This document shows, in pieces, positions 20,873 to 29,581 of a stretch of 64,000 bases of DNA; the first letter of the stretch is position 1; every line of letters begins with the position of its first letter. The stretch is taken from positions 83,375 to 147,374 of the IMG/VR virus record IMGVR_UViG_3300027499_000005. One strand, 5' to 3'. This stretch comes from a virus. The notes under the pieces were generated by a model. It saw nothing but the letters and a program-made list of their open reading frames with translations. It had not been told where the DNA came from and searched no databases. Made by a program: the position numbers and the translations under genes.

Positions 20873-23800
20873 GTGAGCGTTCGTATTGCCCACATTTCGG
20901 ATACCCATATCCGAAACTATAAGTATCATTTTGAGTATAAGGCTGCATTTCAAGACCTATACTCAAAGCTAAAAGAACAGAAAGTAGACTTTATTGTACA
21001 TTGCGGTGATATCGCGCATACCAAGACGCAGCTATCACCAGAGTTTTTTGAGTTGGCTAGTGATTTCCTCTCTAATCTAGCCGACATTGCACCAACGTAT
21101 GTGATCCTCGGAAACCACGATGGTAATCTAAAAAACTCAAACCGTCAAGATGCGATTACTCCCATCGCTCAGGCATTGGGGCATTTTAATCTTCATCTTC
21201 TGAAGAACTCGGGCGAAGTACAACTGAATGAACTAGTTACGCTGAATGTTCTTTCGGTATTTGATGAAGATAAGTGGGTAAAACCAAGTGATCCATCTAA
21301 GATCAACATTGCCCTCTATCACGGTGCTATTGGTGGAGTCCAGACCGATATTGGTTGGACGATGCAAGGAGGGGATCATGGTATCGATATTTTTAGTGAT
21401 CACGATTTCGCTTTTCTTGGTGATATCCACAAGACCAATCAAATAGTGGATACAGCGGGCCGTGTTCGCTACCCCGGTTCCACTATTCAGCAGAACTTTG
21501 GCGAGACAAATGATAAGGGCTACCTGCTTTGGGATATCCATAGCAAAGACGACTTCGATTGTAACCACGTTCAAGTTACAAATCCAAAGCCATTTGTCAC
21601 AATCAACCTTACTTCTACCGGCCAGTTGCCAAAGAACACCGATGTTCCGAATGGTGCTAGAGTAAGATTAGCTTCTGACTACAATCTCACCGTACAGCAG
21701 ATGAGCCGTGCTGTGGAGTTAGCAAAGCATAAGTTTAGTCCAGAATCTGTTACCTTTCTGTCCCGTGCGGATAACAAACGAGGCTTGGGTTCTACAGCTA
21801 TTACAAATGTTCCTAAAGAGAATCTTCGCGATCCTGCAATCTTGGAGAAGTTCATTCGTGAATATTTAAAGGATTACGAGTGTACCGAAGAAGTTATCCA
21901 AAAGGTTCTAGAACTGAACAAGAAGTATTCGGCTATTGTCGAAGAGACGGAAGAAGTTGGTCGTAACATCAACTGGCAGATCAAGTCTCTTGAGTGGGAT
22001 AATCTGTTCAACTATGGTGAGAAGAATCGGATTGATTTTGAAAGCCTGTCTGGTATTGTCGGTATTTTCGGTAAGAACTTTTCAGGTAAGTCAAGCATTA
22101 TCGATTCCTTACTATTCACTATCTTCAACACAACTTCCAAAAACGAAAGAAAGAACATTAATGTGATTAACCAGCAGAAGCTTTCAGCTTCCTGCTTGGT
22201 CAAGATTGCAGTTAATACTGATATCTTCTCGATTGAAAGAAGTCTTACAAAGTACAAGAAGAAGACAAAAACCGAAGTTGTTGAGGAAGCTAAAGTAGAA
22301 CTTGACTTCGTAAAGGAATGCACCATTTCTGATACCAAGGAATCTATGAATGGAGTTTCGCGTGTTGAAACAGACCATAATATTCGTCGTGTTTTCGGAA
22401 CAATCGATGACTTCCTAAACACTTCTATGTCTAGTCAGCTAGATGGTCTGGCATTTGTGAGGGAAGGAAGCACCAAGAGAAAGGAAATCATTGCAAAGTT
22501 CTTGGATCTAGAAATCTTCGAAAAGAAGTTTAGGTTGGCAAAAGACGATAGCTCTGATCTTAAGGGTGCCTTACGTCGTCTAGAGGGGAGAAACTTTGAT
22601 TCTGAGATTGCAGTAGCGCATTCCGAACTCACTGAAAGTGAGGAGGAACTACAATCCTCCCTAGAGAAGTGCCGGATCTTAGAACAAAGAGTTCTGGAGA
22701 TAGAAGCTGAGATAAAGGCGGTTGAAGAGCAAATCAAGGCTTCTTCCACCGAAGTCATCGACGGTGCTGAGCTACGCAACCTTATTTCTAAGTATTCGCT
22801 ACTAGCCCTTACGACAGAAGGACAGATTGCAGAGAATCAGACTAAGATCACTGATAATCTTGCACTATTGGAAAAGATTCATACATTCTTACAGTCTTAT
22901 GATTACCAAGGACTGATTGTTCGCAGAGAAAACGTCAAAGCTCTTCAAGAACAGCTAACTACAATCGAAAGGGAAATCAAGCTAGCTTCTAGCAAGACTT
23001 CTCTATTAGATGGGATTCCCTGCGGTACACAGTTCCCAAAGTGCAAGTTTATTCGTGATGCGACTGAAGCATCTGAATCTATGCAAATGAAGTCCGAACA
23101 AGCTACCTCTCTACAAGAAAAGATCGCAGAGGCAAAGCCAGATTCTATTCAAGCCGATTTGGAAAAGTACACTTCGATTGTGGCTAAGAAGGAACAGCTT
23201 CTTGGTGAGATCAAGAATCTAGATTTCCATGTTGAACGTGGTCAGTTTGAACTGCGAAAAGTTAATGATGATCTGGAATCATTGCGAGAGAAAGAGCTTC
23301 TTTATGAACAAACAAAGGAGCAAATCAAGAATGCTCAAGGTCTATTGGTCACCCTCAATCGCCTTAAGATTGCTCATAAAGATGCTAAGAAGTCTCTAAA
23401 TGATTGTACTGATCGTTTGACTCTTGTACACCGCAAGATTGGATCCGCCGAACAGAAGCTAGAAATGCTCACAAATCAGAAAGATGAACTTCACGCACTC
23501 AGGACAGAGTTTAGTGCTTATGAACTGTTCATGCGGTGTATGCATTCGAACGGTATCGCATATGATATTATTAAGAAGCAGCTTCCAATCATCAACGAAG
23601 AAATAACCAAGATTCTTTCTAACTTGACTGAGTTCAATGTGTTCTTCGAAGAAGAGGGTGATAAGCTAGATATCATGATCAAGCACATTGATCAGGATCC
23701 TCGTCCTCTTTCTATGGCTTCCGGTGCCGAAAAGACTATGGCTGCTATGGCTATCCGATTGGCTTTATTGCAAGTTTCTAATCTTCCAAAGTCGGACATC

Positions 23801-23989
23801 ATGATTCTCGATGAGCCGGGTACCGCATTGGACGAGAACCACTTGCAAACATTCACACAACTATTGGATCTTCTAAAGACTCAGTTCAAAACTATTCTAG
23901 TCATCTCCCACTTGGACAGTTTGAAAGATGTGGTCGATATGACTATAGAAATCGGCAATAAAGACGGTTTTGCTTTCGTAAATCAATGA
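20873..23989 (+). CDS. fused SbcD-SbcC (gp47-gp46, Mre11-Rad50) nuclease
   Basis: One 1038-residue chain joins two proteins that are separate in T4 and in bacteria. Residues 1-330 are a Mre11/SbcD metallophosphoesterase: D10-T-H12, G-D46, GNHD at 80-83, YHGAI, and GDIHK. Residues from about 380 are a Rad50/SbcC ATPase: Walker A GKNFSGKS at 400-407, a long coiled coil with a hook-like apex CGTQFPKC (717-724), then signature SGAEK and Walker B IMILDEP near 977. It would process DNA ends for recombination-dependent replication, and may degrade host DNA. The GTG at 20873 follows TTGGAG and the early promoter. The apex is longer than the usual CxxC hook. Confidence 0.9.
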   Translation: MSVRIAHISDTHIRNYKYHFEYKAAFQDLYSKLKEQKVDFIVHCGDIAHTKTQLSPEFFELASDFLSNLADIAPTYVILGNHDGNLKNSNRQDAITPIAQALGHFNLHLLKNSGEVQLNELVTLNVLSVFDEDKWVKPSDPSKINIALYHGAIGGVQTDIGWTMQGGDHGIDIFSDHDFAFLGDIHKTNQIVDTAGRVRYPGSTIQQNFGETNDKGYLLWDIHSKDDFDCNHVQVTNPKPFVTINLTSTGQLPKNTDVPNGARVRLASDYNLTVQQMSRAVELAKHKFSPESVTFLSRADNKRGLGSTAITNVPKENLRDPAILEKFIREYLKDYECTEEVIQKVLELNKKYSAIVEETEEVGRNINWQIKSLEWDNLFNYGEKNRIDFESLSGIVGIFGKNFSGKSSIIDSLLFTIFNTTSKNERKNINVINQQKLSASCLVKIAVNTDIFSIERSLTKYKKKTKTEVVEEAKVELDFVKECTISDTKESMNGVSRVETDHNIRRVFGTIDDFLNTSMSSQLDGLAFVREGSTKRKEIIAKFLDLEIFEKKFRLAKDDSSDLKGALRRLEGRNFDSEIAVAHSELTESEEELQSSLEKCRILEQRVLEIEAEIKAVEEQIKASSTEVIDGAELRNLISKYSLLALTTEGQIAENQTKITDNLALLEKIHTFLQSYDYQGLIVRRENVKALQEQLTTIEREIKLASSKTSLLDGIPCGTQFPKCKFIRDATEASESMQMKSEQATSLQEKIAEAKPDSIQADLEKYTSIVAKKEQLLGEIKNLDFHVERGQFELRKVNDDLESLREKELLYEQTKEQIKNAQGLLVTLNRLKIAHKDAKKSLNDCTDRLTLVHRKIGSAEQKLEMLTNQKDELHALRTEFSAYELFMRCMHSNGIAYDIIKKQLPIINEEITKILSNLTEFNVFFEEEGDKLDIMIKHIDQDPRPLSMASGAEKTMAAMAIRLALLQVSNLPKSDIMILDEPGTALDENHLQTFTQLLDLLKTQFKTILVISHLDSLKDVVDMTIEIGNKDGFAFVNQ

Positions 23990-23998
23990 CTATTTATA
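23990..23998 (+). promoter_or_regulatory. late promoter motif CTATTTATA
   Basis: The motif begins inside the last codons of the nuclease fusion, 23 bases before the ATG at 24013. It argues that the lysis-type genes downstream are expressed late although the gene in front is early. It also argues against the alternative start ATG at 23986, which would place the motif inside the coding sequence. Confidence 0.5.
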
Positions 23999-24012
23999 TT
24001 AGAGGTGTGAAT

Positions 24013-24222
24013 ATGGTACAAAAAGCATTTATTGATTGGGGTCTGAACAAGCTAGTATCTAGAAAGCTATTGGTTTGGACCACCGCAACCGTCTTAGCCG
24101 GTATCGGCTTTCTTTCTAGCTCTGATTGGGTTCTAATCAGCGGCCTTTACATAGGGACACAAAGTGTTATCGATTCTATCGTCAAGCTACGCGGCGGTCG
24201 TTCAACTTCTGAAGAAGTTTGA
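24013..24222 (+). CDS. small membrane protein, holin-like
   Basis: From ATG 24013 (AGAGGTG ribosome binding site at 24001-24007) the product has 69 residues with two hydrophobic segments, about 19-37 (LLVWTTATVLAGIGF) and 43-62 (WVLISGLYIGTQSV), and a charged, hydrophilic end. This is the size and topology of a small two-span holin, which would permeabilise the inner membrane. It overlaps a second membrane/coiled-coil gene. Small phage membrane proteins of this size have other roles too, so the holin call rests on topology and context. An upstream in-frame ATG at 23986 is less likely. Confidence 0.5.
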   Translation: MVQKAFIDWGLNKLVSRKLLVWTTATVLAGIGFLSSSDWVLISGLYIGTQSVIDSIVKLRGGRSTSEEV

Positions 24223-24601
24223 TTTCAAGTACTTTCTAGGCTTGATAATCAGATATTGGCGTGAACTTCTTATAATCGGATTGATTATAGGATTTTCTAT
24301 TGCCATTAAGAACCAAAGAAGTTATAATAATGAAATGTATCAAGAGCTAATCAAGATACAGGGTGAAGAGATTGATAAGCTTCAAGAAGTTCATAAAGAA
24401 GAAATCAAGAAGCGAGAAGAAGCTATTGTCAAATATCAAGCTCAAATAACAAAGATTGAAAAAGACTATCAGAAGAAACTCAAAGATCTTTCCAAAAAGA
24501 AGGATAAGAGAGTAAAGGAGATAGTCAAGAAAAGAACCGACAAGCCAGAAGAAGTAGCTTCTATGATTACAAACACATTTGGATTTGAACATGTGGAATA
24601 A
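24164..24601 (+). CDS. membrane-anchored coiled-coil protein, i-spanin-like
   Basis: The 145-residue product has one N-terminal membrane segment (about 27-45, LLIIGLIIGFSIAI) followed by a long, highly charged coiled coil (about 50-125, rich in K, E and Q). That is the layout of an inner-membrane spanin (Rz), which fuses the envelope membranes at lysis. GTG 24164 with AGGGA upstream is the most plausible start and gives a 59-base overlap with the holin-like gene; later starts are possible. It overlaps the next gene by 11 bases. Confidence 0.5.
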   Translation: MLSILSSSYAAVVQLLKKFDFKYFLGLIIRYWRELLIIGLIIGFSIAIKNQRSYNNEMYQELIKIQGEEIDKLQEVHKEEIKKREEAIVKYQAQITKIEKDYQKKLKDLSKKKDKRVKEIVKKRTDKPEEVASMITNTFGFEHVE

Positions 24602-25046
24602 GATTGTCTTTGTCTTAATACTATTACTACTATCCGCCAATGCACATGGCGAAGAACAAAAGGGGAAGTTTGTCCTCGTACCAAAAGATGGAAGAGTTCC
24701 ATTTCAAGCAACATGCTTTGATGACTTAGCGACTGCTATCCTTATCTCTGAAAAGGAAAACAGGGAACAACAATACGACCTAGAGTTAGAAAGACAGACT
24801 GCCTTGTTAAAGACAGAGTGTGATAAGAGAGCAGAACTCGATAAGATCTCTGCTGATGCAGAACGAGATAAGCTGCTTGTACAGCTAACCTCTAAGCAAG
24901 AACAGATTGATGTCCTAAATAAGAAGCTATCCAAGATAGAACGCACCGATATTCCAGCCTTGATTGTAGCTGGCGTCTTAGGCGGTATCATCGTTGGTGG
25001 TGGTACAGCTATCGGTATTAACATGGCTGTGAATAAACAACAATGA
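24591..25046 (+). CDS. secreted coiled-coil protein with C-terminal membrane segment
   Basis: From ATG 24591 the product has 151 residues. It begins with a typical signal peptide (KIVFVLILLLLSANAHG, cleavage likely near residue 20), continues as a charged coiled coil (about 55-115), and ends with a Gly-rich hydrophobic segment (LIVAGVLGGIIVGGG). No lipobox Cys is visible, so it is not a classic o-spanin lipoprotein. Together with the two upstream membrane proteins it may form an envelope-disruption set. An in-frame TTG at 24579 is possible but less likely. Confidence 0.5.
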   Translation: MWNKIVFVLILLLLSANAHGEEQKGKFVLVPKDGRVPFQATCFDDLATAILISEKENREQQYDLELERQTALLKTECDKRAELDKISADAERDKLLVQLTSKQEQIDVLNKKLSKIERTDIPALIVAGVLGGIIVGGGTAIGINMAVNKQQ

Positions 25047-25450
25047 GTAATCAACCAAAGCTAGATTGGAATGAGATAGCTCGTTACGAACAAGCAATAG
25101 GAAAGAAGTACGGTCAAGAGGCCGTAGATAACCTTCGAGCCTATTGGAACGACGAGAAAGAGGAAGTTTATCTAGAACAGCTAAAGCTTCTCAAAGAGAA
25201 AGACCAGTATACTTGGGACAAAGAGCGAAAAGTCTTTGCTGACGGGTTTTTTATAACCGAAAAACTACTTACTAGAGAAAGTTCTTTTATCCCTTGCCCA
25301 ATCTGTAGTAAAGCAGAGAATAACGCCAAAGACGACTTCTGTATTAAGAAGTACGATTGTTGTTATACTTGCTATGTACAGTGGGTAGAAGATAGAGAAG
25401 AAAGATGGAAATCTGGGTGGAGGCCCAATAAAAATGGCAACAATACTTGA
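25043..25450 (+). CDS. small zinc-finger-like protein
   Basis: The 135-residue product starts at an ATGA overlap with the previous stop. Its C-terminal half has C-P-I-C, a Cys in DDFC, and CCYTCYVQWV, followed by DREERWKSGWRP. The paired cysteines suggest one zinc site. I associate the ERWKSGWRP ending with small uncharacterised proteins next to terminase genes in aquatic phages. It precedes the packaging genes directly and overlaps the next gene by 17 bases. Function is unknown; a DNA- or protein-binding accessory of packaging is possible. Confidence 0.55.
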   Translation: MSNQPKLDWNEIARYEQAIGKKYGQEAVDNLRAYWNDEKEEVYLEQLKLLKEKDQYTWDKERKVFADGFFITEKLLTRESSFIPCPICSKAENNAKDDFCIKKYDCCYTCYVQWVEDREERWKSGWRPNKNGNNT

Positions 25451-25976
25451 AGTAGTACAGACAATATCACAAATCGTCGCTGAGCAAGGTTACGATGGGG
25501 CCAGAAATAGAAAGGGCGAACCCGTCAAGATTGGGCTAAAGCGCGAGGAAGGAAATCCCTTGCTCGATAAGAGAGTAATGGATGGGTTTGGCGTGCAGTT
25601 CAATGGTGATCAACTAATCATCAAATATCACTCTGAGATTCTATTAGAGGATATCTATAAGGGTAACCTAGAGTCTGAGGTCGAACAAAGAATCCAAGAT
25701 GTTGCTAACTTTATTAAGAAAGAATATAGTGGCTACTCAAAGGCCAAAGGTTCTCTTTCTCTAACTCCAGTCGATGAAGTCAAGGTTCGTGCCGAAAACA
25801 CTTCCCGTATTCGCTATTGGGTTACAGCACATAGGGCCTACAAGATCGGTGGGGCACAAGGCACCGATCCAGTAAAGGGCGAGAGCAAAGATTCAGTCGA
25901 TGCAAAGTTCCGCTCCTTCTTAGAACAAGGAGGCTTAGGGACTCGTCCGAAGAATGATACAAGACGAGACTCATGA
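25434..25976 (+). CDS. unknown protein upstream of large terminase
   Basis: The 180-residue product starts inside the end of the previous gene and overlaps the large terminase by 4 bases (ATGA). It begins MATILEVVQTISQIVAEQG and contains acidic and basic helices but no recognised motif. The position directly before the large terminase is where T4-type phages carry the small terminase (gp16), so it is a candidate for that role by location only. It could equally be a small virion protein. Confidence 0.5.
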   Translation: MATILEVVQTISQIVAEQGYDGARNRKGEPVKIGLKREEGNPLLDKRVMDGFGVQFNGDQLIIKYHSEILLEDIYKGNLESEVEQRIQDVANFIKKEYSGYSKAKGSLSLTPVDEVKVRAENTSRIRYWVTAHRAYKIGGAQGTDPVKGESKDSVDAKFRSFLEQGGLGTRPKNDTRRDS

Positions 25977-27559
25977 GCGCAACTCTTACAAAGCAGGAAA
26001 CATTAAAAGAAATAGTCAAGTCCGGTAAAGATGCAGTCTATTTCATAAACAGCTATTGTAAGATCTCCCATCCCCAAAAGGGTCTTATTCCGTTTAACCT
26101 CTACGATTTCCAAAAAGAGGCTATTCAAGACTTTACTGATTATCGATTTAACATTGTATTAAAAGCCAGACAGTTAGGTTTCTCGACGGTTACCGCAGCC
26201 TACATTGCTTGGCTTTTGTTATTTCATAGAGATAAAAACGTTCTAGTAGTTGCTACCAAGTTTACTGTTGCTGCTAACTTGGTCAAGAAAGTAAAGAACA
26301 TCATGCAGAATCTTCCCAAGTGGTTGAGGATTTCTGATATTAAAGCTGACAACAGAAGCTCATTTGAACTCACGAATGGTTCTCAAGTAAAGGCTTCTTC
26401 TACGTCTGGCGATGCCGGTCGTTCAGAAGCTTTGTCATTGCTTGTTATTGACGAGGCTGCATTCGTTGAAGGTCTAGATGAGCTATGGACCGGTCTATAC
26501 CCTACCTTGTCAACTGGTGGTCGTTGTATCGCCTTGTCAAGCCCCAATGGTGTTGGAAACTGGTTTCACAAAACCTATTCCGAAGCCGAGATAGGAAAGA
26601 ATGATTTCCATCCAATCAATCTACCTTGGAATGTACATCCAGACAGAGATCAGGCTTGGTTCGAAAAAGAAACAAGAAACATGTCTGCTAGACAGATTGC
26701 TCAGGAGTTAGAATGTTCATTCAACTCTTCGGGCGAAACTGTCATTTCATCCGAACAACTAGCTAGGATTGATTCTGAAATCCGTGAGCCAGTATACCGT
26801 ACAGGCTTTGACAGAAACCTATGGATGTGGGAACAGTACGATTCTACTGCCACTTATTTGCTGGTGGCAGACGTTGCTCGCGGCGACGGCGCCGACAACT
26901 CAGTATTCCACTTAACAAAACTAGAAACTATGGAAGTTATTGGTGAGTACCAAGGAAAGCCAACTCTCGGAGATTTTGCTTATCTCCTGTACAATACGGG
27001 TAGAGAGTTCGGCAACTGTTTATTAGTTGTAGAAAATAACTCTTTAGGCATTTCTGTACTTGAAAAGCTAAAGGAAATGGGTTATCCTAACATATACTAC
27101 TCTGCTAAAGGAACACATGATTTCGTTGACTCCAGCGAAACGTTTGATTCCGATAGAGTAATAGCAGGATTTACTACCTCGTCTAAGACAAGACCTTTGA
27201 TTGTAGCCAAGCTAGAAGAGTTCATTAGAAACAAATCTATCAAGACGTATTCCTCTAGATTGGCTGCTGAGTTTAAAACATTCATCTGGAATGATAATCG
27301 TGCCCAAGCGATGAGATCATATCACGACGATCTAGTTATGTCACTAGCGATTAGCTGCTGGGTCAAGGATACAGCACTAACAGTAAATCAAAGAGAAATA
27401 GAGTATAAAAAAGCAATCGTAGATTCTATGTATTCCGCAAATAGCGTCTTTGTTACATCCATCCCCGGTATGAAGGGACATAATGTAAGTGGATTTAAGC
27501 AAAGCACTTGGGACAGAGCGTTGGAACAGAGAAGCTTCAGTTGGTTACTAAAGGGATAG
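25973..27559 (+). CDS. terminase large subunit (gp17-like)
   Basis: The 528-residue protein is the DNA packaging motor ATPase and nuclease. Visible motifs are Walker A-like ARQLGFST (65-72), Walker B LLVIDEAA (155-162), a coupling motif near ALSSPNGVGN, and RNase H-type nuclease residues in LLVADVARGDGAD, VVENNS and SYHDDLVMSLA. It cuts and translocates concatemeric DNA into the prohead through the portal encoded next. It is shorter than T4 gp17 (610 residues). The ATG overlaps the previous stop, and the portal begins 3 bases after its end. Confidence 0.93.
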   Translation: MSATLTKQETLKEIVKSGKDAVYFINSYCKISHPQKGLIPFNLYDFQKEAIQDFTDYRFNIVLKARQLGFSTVTAAYIAWLLLFHRDKNVLVVATKFTVAANLVKKVKNIMQNLPKWLRISDIKADNRSSFELTNGSQVKASSTSGDAGRSEALSLLVIDEAAFVEGLDELWTGLYPTLSTGGRCIALSSPNGVGNWFHKTYSEAEIGKNDFHPINLPWNVHPDRDQAWFEKETRNMSARQIAQELECSFNSSGETVISSEQLARIDSEIREPVYRTGFDRNLWMWEQYDSTATYLLVADVARGDGADNSVFHLTKLETMEVIGEYQGKPTLGDFAYLLYNTGREFGNCLLVVENNSLGISVLEKLKEMGYPNIYYSAKGTHDFVDSSETFDSDRVIAGFTTSSKTRPLIVAKLEEFIRNKSIKTYSSRLAAEFKTFIWNDNRAQAMRSYHDDLVMSLAISCWVKDTALTVNQREIEYKKAIVDSMYSANSVFVTSIPGMKGHNVSGFKQSTWDRALEQRSFSWLLKG

Positions 27560-27562
27560 AAA

Positions 27563-29581
27563 ATGGCAAAGCAAGATAAAAACCCAAGAGATCCGGGATC
27601 TGAACTGTTCCAGAGATTAACAAGATTATTCTCTGGTCCTCTCGTAAACTATCGTACACAATCGACTAGAAGATTGCGTCGTTCCTTGATGGACAAGTAC
27701 GCATCGCAGTTCCGATCAGCTTCGGGACAGCAGTTTAAGCGTTCACAACTATACGCATTCTCAAATATGCAGAATGCCATTATGATCAACCATAACCGCT
27801 CAGAGCGTTATGTCGATTTTGACCAAATGGAATACACGCCTGAGATTGCATCTGCACTCGATATCTACGCAGATGAAATGACAACGCACTCTGCTCTGCA
27901 ACCAATGTTGAATATTAAATGCCGTAATGAAGAAATCAAAGGTGTACTTCATACTCTTTATCACAATGTGCTAAACGCTAACTTCAATCTTTTTGGTTGG
28001 TGTCGTACAATGTGCAAGTATGGTGATTTCTTCCTTTACCTTGATATTGACGATGCACAAGGTATTACAAGCGCAATCGGTTTGCCTCCACAAGAAGTGG
28101 AAAGACTAGAAGGCGAAGACAAAACAAATCCAAACTACGTTCAGTTCCAGTGGAACTCTGCTGGTATGACGTTTGAAAACTGGCAGGTTGCACATTTCCG
28201 TATTCTTGGAAATGATAAGTATGCTCCTTATGGTACATCAGTTCTAGAAGCTGCTCGTCGTATTTGGCGTCAACTAACACTTCTTGAAGATGCTATGATG
28301 GCTTACCGCATCGTTCGCGCTCCAGAGCGTCGTGTATTTAAGATTGACGTTGGTGGTATTCCTCCAAACGAAGTAGAACAATACGTTCAGAAGGTCATTA
28401 CCTCAATGAAGCGTAACACTATCTTGGACGATACAACAGGCCGCGTCGATCTTCGTTACAATCCACTTTCGGTAGAAGAGGATTACTACATCCCTGTTCG
28501 TGGTGGCTCAGCAACAGAAATCACTTCTTTGGCTGGTGGTACATTTACAGGTGACATTGATGACGTTAAATATCTTCGCGACAAGTTGTTCTCTGCCCTT
28601 AAGATTCCAGCTTCTTACATCTCAAGAGCAGAAGGAGCAGAAGAAGATAAGACTACTCTAGCTCAAAAAGACATTCGCTTTGCTAGAACAATCCAAAGAC
28701 TACAAAGGATTGTCGTATCAGAACTAGAAAAGATTGGTATTATCCATCTTTATACTATTGGCTATAGAGGGGATGATCTACTCAACTTCTCTCTTAGCCT
28801 AAATAATCCATCCAAGATCGCAGAAATGCAAGAGCTAGAACACTGGTCAAGCAAGTTTGACGTTGCTAGCAAAGCAACCGAAGGCTACTTCTCACGCCGT
28901 TGGATTGCTGAGAAGCTATTCAATATGTCAGAAGAAGAGTTCCTTCGCAATCAACGCGAGATCTTCTATGACCGTAAGTTCGACGCACAGATTAACGCTG
29001 TCGCTGAGAAGATGCAAGAAGAAGCTGCTGGTATTGGCGGTGGCCTCGGTGCTGGTCTTGGAGGCGAGCTTGGTGGAGAGGCCGGTGGTGGTCTTGGAGA
29101 TTTGGGAGCAGAAGCTGAAGCTGGTGCTGAAGAGGCCGCTCCTGAAGCTGCCGCAGAAGCCCCCGCACCTGAAGAAGCTGGTGCCGAAGAACCTCTTCTC
29201 GCTGCTCCCGGTGGTGCCCCCGGCGGGGAAGCCCCATTACAGGAAGACGAAGAAGGGGCCTATAGAGTCGGCCTCCACGGGCGTAAAGAATACCTCCGTC
29301 GTGGACCAAGTGGAAAAACTTACTACTACGGCCAGAAACCGGGGGGTAGAAATAAAGGTTCTGTCGCAAGAAAGAAGAATCTTACATCAGTAGCATTCCC
29401 AGAGGCAGCTTTGGGAGGTACAGCAAGAACTAGGACTCCCGGCAGTAAAGAACTGTCTGGTTTAGTCTCTGGTAAAATCTACGAAAGCTCGGCAACTACT
29501 TATCTTGAAGAAGAAGCTGAGATCTTCCGAACCCAAAAAGAAGTCAATCGTCTATTAGAATCATTGGAGAAAAAGAAATGA
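27563..29581 (+). CDS. portal protein (gp20-like)
   Basis: The 672-residue protein is the dodecameric head vertex through which DNA enters. It has the T4-type portal pattern: a basic N terminus, YTPEIASALDIYADEM, APERRVFKIDVGG, a tunnel-loop region with KYLRDKLFSALKIP and SYISRAEG, and an ISQ-like helical crown. After about residue 480 comes an unusual low-complexity Gly/Ala/Glu segment (about 490-560) and then a basic region (GRKEYLRRGPSGKTYYYG) before a final helix. T4 gp20 is 524 residues, so this is a long C-terminal extension. It overlaps the next gene by 4 bases. Confidence 0.9.
   Translation: MAKQDKNPRDPGSELFQRLTRLFSGPLVNYRTQSTRRLRRSLMDKYASQFRSASGQQFKRSQLYAFSNMQNAIMINHNRSERYVDFDQMEYTPEIASALDIYADEMTTHSALQPMLNIKCRNEEIKGVLHTLYHNVLNANFNLFGWCRTMCKYGDFFLYLDIDDAQGITSAIGLPPQEVERLEGEDKTNPNYVQFQWNSAGMTFENWQVAHFRILGNDKYAPYGTSVLEAARRIWRQLTLLEDAMMAYRIVRAPERRVFKIDVGGIPPNEVEQYVQKVITSMKRNTILDDTTGRVDLRYNPLSVEEDYYIPVRGGSATEITSLAGGTFTGDIDDVKYLRDKLFSALKIPASYISRAEGAEEDKTTLAQKDIRFARTIQRLQRIVVSELEKIGIIHLYTIGYRGDDLLNFSLSLNNPSKIAEMQELEHWSSKFDVASKATEGYFSRRWIAEKLFNMSEEEFLRNQREIFYDRKFDAQINAVAEKMQEEAAGIGGGLGAGLGGELGGEAGGGLGDLGAEAEAGAEEAAPEAAAEAPAPEEAGAEEPLLAAPGGAPGGEAPLQEDEEGAYRVGLHGRKEYLRRGPSGKTYYYGQKPGGRNKGSVARKKNLTSVAFPEAALGGTARTRTPGSKELSGLVSGKIYESSATTYLEEEAEIFRTQKEVNRLLESLEKKK

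Noticed and set aside
23986-24012. ATG at 23986 as start of the holin-like gene
   Set aside because: It would put the promoter motif within the coding region and has no ribosome binding site; ATG 24013 has AGAGGTG.
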